From Microbacterium marinilacus (GTDB taxonomy: Bacteria; Actinomycetota; Actinomycetes; Actinomycetales; Microbacteriaceae): a stretch of 39,038 nt of DNA. The stretch covers positions 1-39,038 of the forward strand of contig NZ_JAIJZW010000018.1 of assembly GCF_019753765.1 (NCBI RefSeq), written 5' to 3'. The translations under genes and the position numbers were made by a program. The notes below the pieces were generated by a model that was given only the letters and a program-made list of their open reading frames with translations, searched no databases and was not told the DNA's origin. Below are positions 38,918 through 39,038 of the stretch, one piece after another (the stretch's first letter is position 1; each line of letters opens with the position of its first letter).

Positions 38918-39038
38918 TGACCCGGTTTCCCGGACGGTTTCTCTGTGTTGATCATGCCGCGGTTGCGGCGGGGATGTGAAGTCGTTCGAACTCCACGGGG
39001 CTGAGGTTGCCGAGCGCGGTGTGCCGGCGGGTCGGGTT
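38918..39038 (-). mobile_element. IS3-family insertion sequence, 3' end (continues past the right edge)
   Basis: The plus strand from 38918 reads TGACCCGGTTTCCCGGACGG, which begins with TGA and resembles IS3-group terminal repeats. The minus strand just beyond encodes the C-terminus of an IS3 transposase. The exact boundary is inferred and the element continues beyond the window. Confidence 0.5.
38953..39038 (-). pseudogene. IS3-family transposase C-terminus, probably frameshifted
   Basis: From the right edge the minus strand reads NPTRRHTALGNLSP, the classic end of the IS3 DDE domain. The expected continuation VEFERLHIPAATAA-stop is present but in a different frame; one base seems missing in the C-run before GTGGAG (near 39000). 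The stop of that frame is at 38955-38953. If the sequence is correct, the transposase has an altered tail. A sequencing error in the C-run would also explain it. Confidence 0.6.

Noticed and set aside
1..39038. Composite transposon formed by the two flanking insertion sequences
   Set aside because: The left element is IS481-family and the right one IS3-family; unlike ends cannot mobilise the segment together, and clpC and argA are core genes.

Overview
The window looks like chromosomal DNA from a high-GC actinobacterium, most likely Microbacteriaceae (Microbacterium-like). This is inferred from the very GC-rich codon use, an actinobacterial-type N-acetylglutamate synthase, a sugar ABC importer with no ATPase of its own, ClpC, and several genes whose TANNNT -10 box lies only 6-7 nt before the start codon (leaderless transcripts). 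No database search was possible, so family names rest on motifs read directly from the translations.

Layout. 1-239 is the end of an IS481-family element, inserted at the stop codon of argA (241-756, minus). 827-9922 (minus) is a carbohydrate operon: solute-binding lipoprotein, GH51 arabinofuranosidase, two permeases, an enolase-superfamily sugar-acid dehydratase and a GH2 beta-galactosidase. A divergent LacI regulator (10076-11092) faces it across a perfect 16-bp palindrome. A 20-bp-stem terminator separates lacI from clpC (11155-13680, minus). Then come a DUF2975/XRE pair, a membrane-anchored hendecad-repeat protein encoded by 33-bp tandem repeats, a DAACS-family symporter with an altered cation site, a CPA1 antiporter and a luciferase-like monooxygenase.

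20001-24997 is a compact module: a LysR regulator, then a DUF1446/AtuA-like protein, its small partner and a penicillin-acylase-family Ntn hydrolase with no visible signal peptide. The LysR-type sites sit near -65 and -38 of a predicted promoter. This is the best candidate for an undescribed pathway here. 25021-35334 is a peptide/amide scavenging locus: an amidase divergent from an operon of peptide-binding lipoprotein, two permeases, a GbsR/MarR regulator, a fused double ATPase, an M14 carboxypeptidase and an M17 aminopeptidase. An AT-rich palindrome lies in the divergent promoter region. Peptides would be imported and then trimmed in the cytosol from both ends.

35363-38835 is an IclR regulator divergent from a 3-oxoacid CoA-transferase (two subunits) and a thiolase, which would convert acetoacetate (or a similar 3-oxoacid) to acetyl-CoA. 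Two matching 15-bp pseudopalindromes sit at the iclR start and at the predicted start of the catabolic transcript. The window closes with the 3' end of an IS3-family element (from about 38918) whose transposase appears frameshifted. Overall this is a catabolic region with four substrate-responsive regulators, each next to its target operon, bounded by two unrelated insertion sequences.
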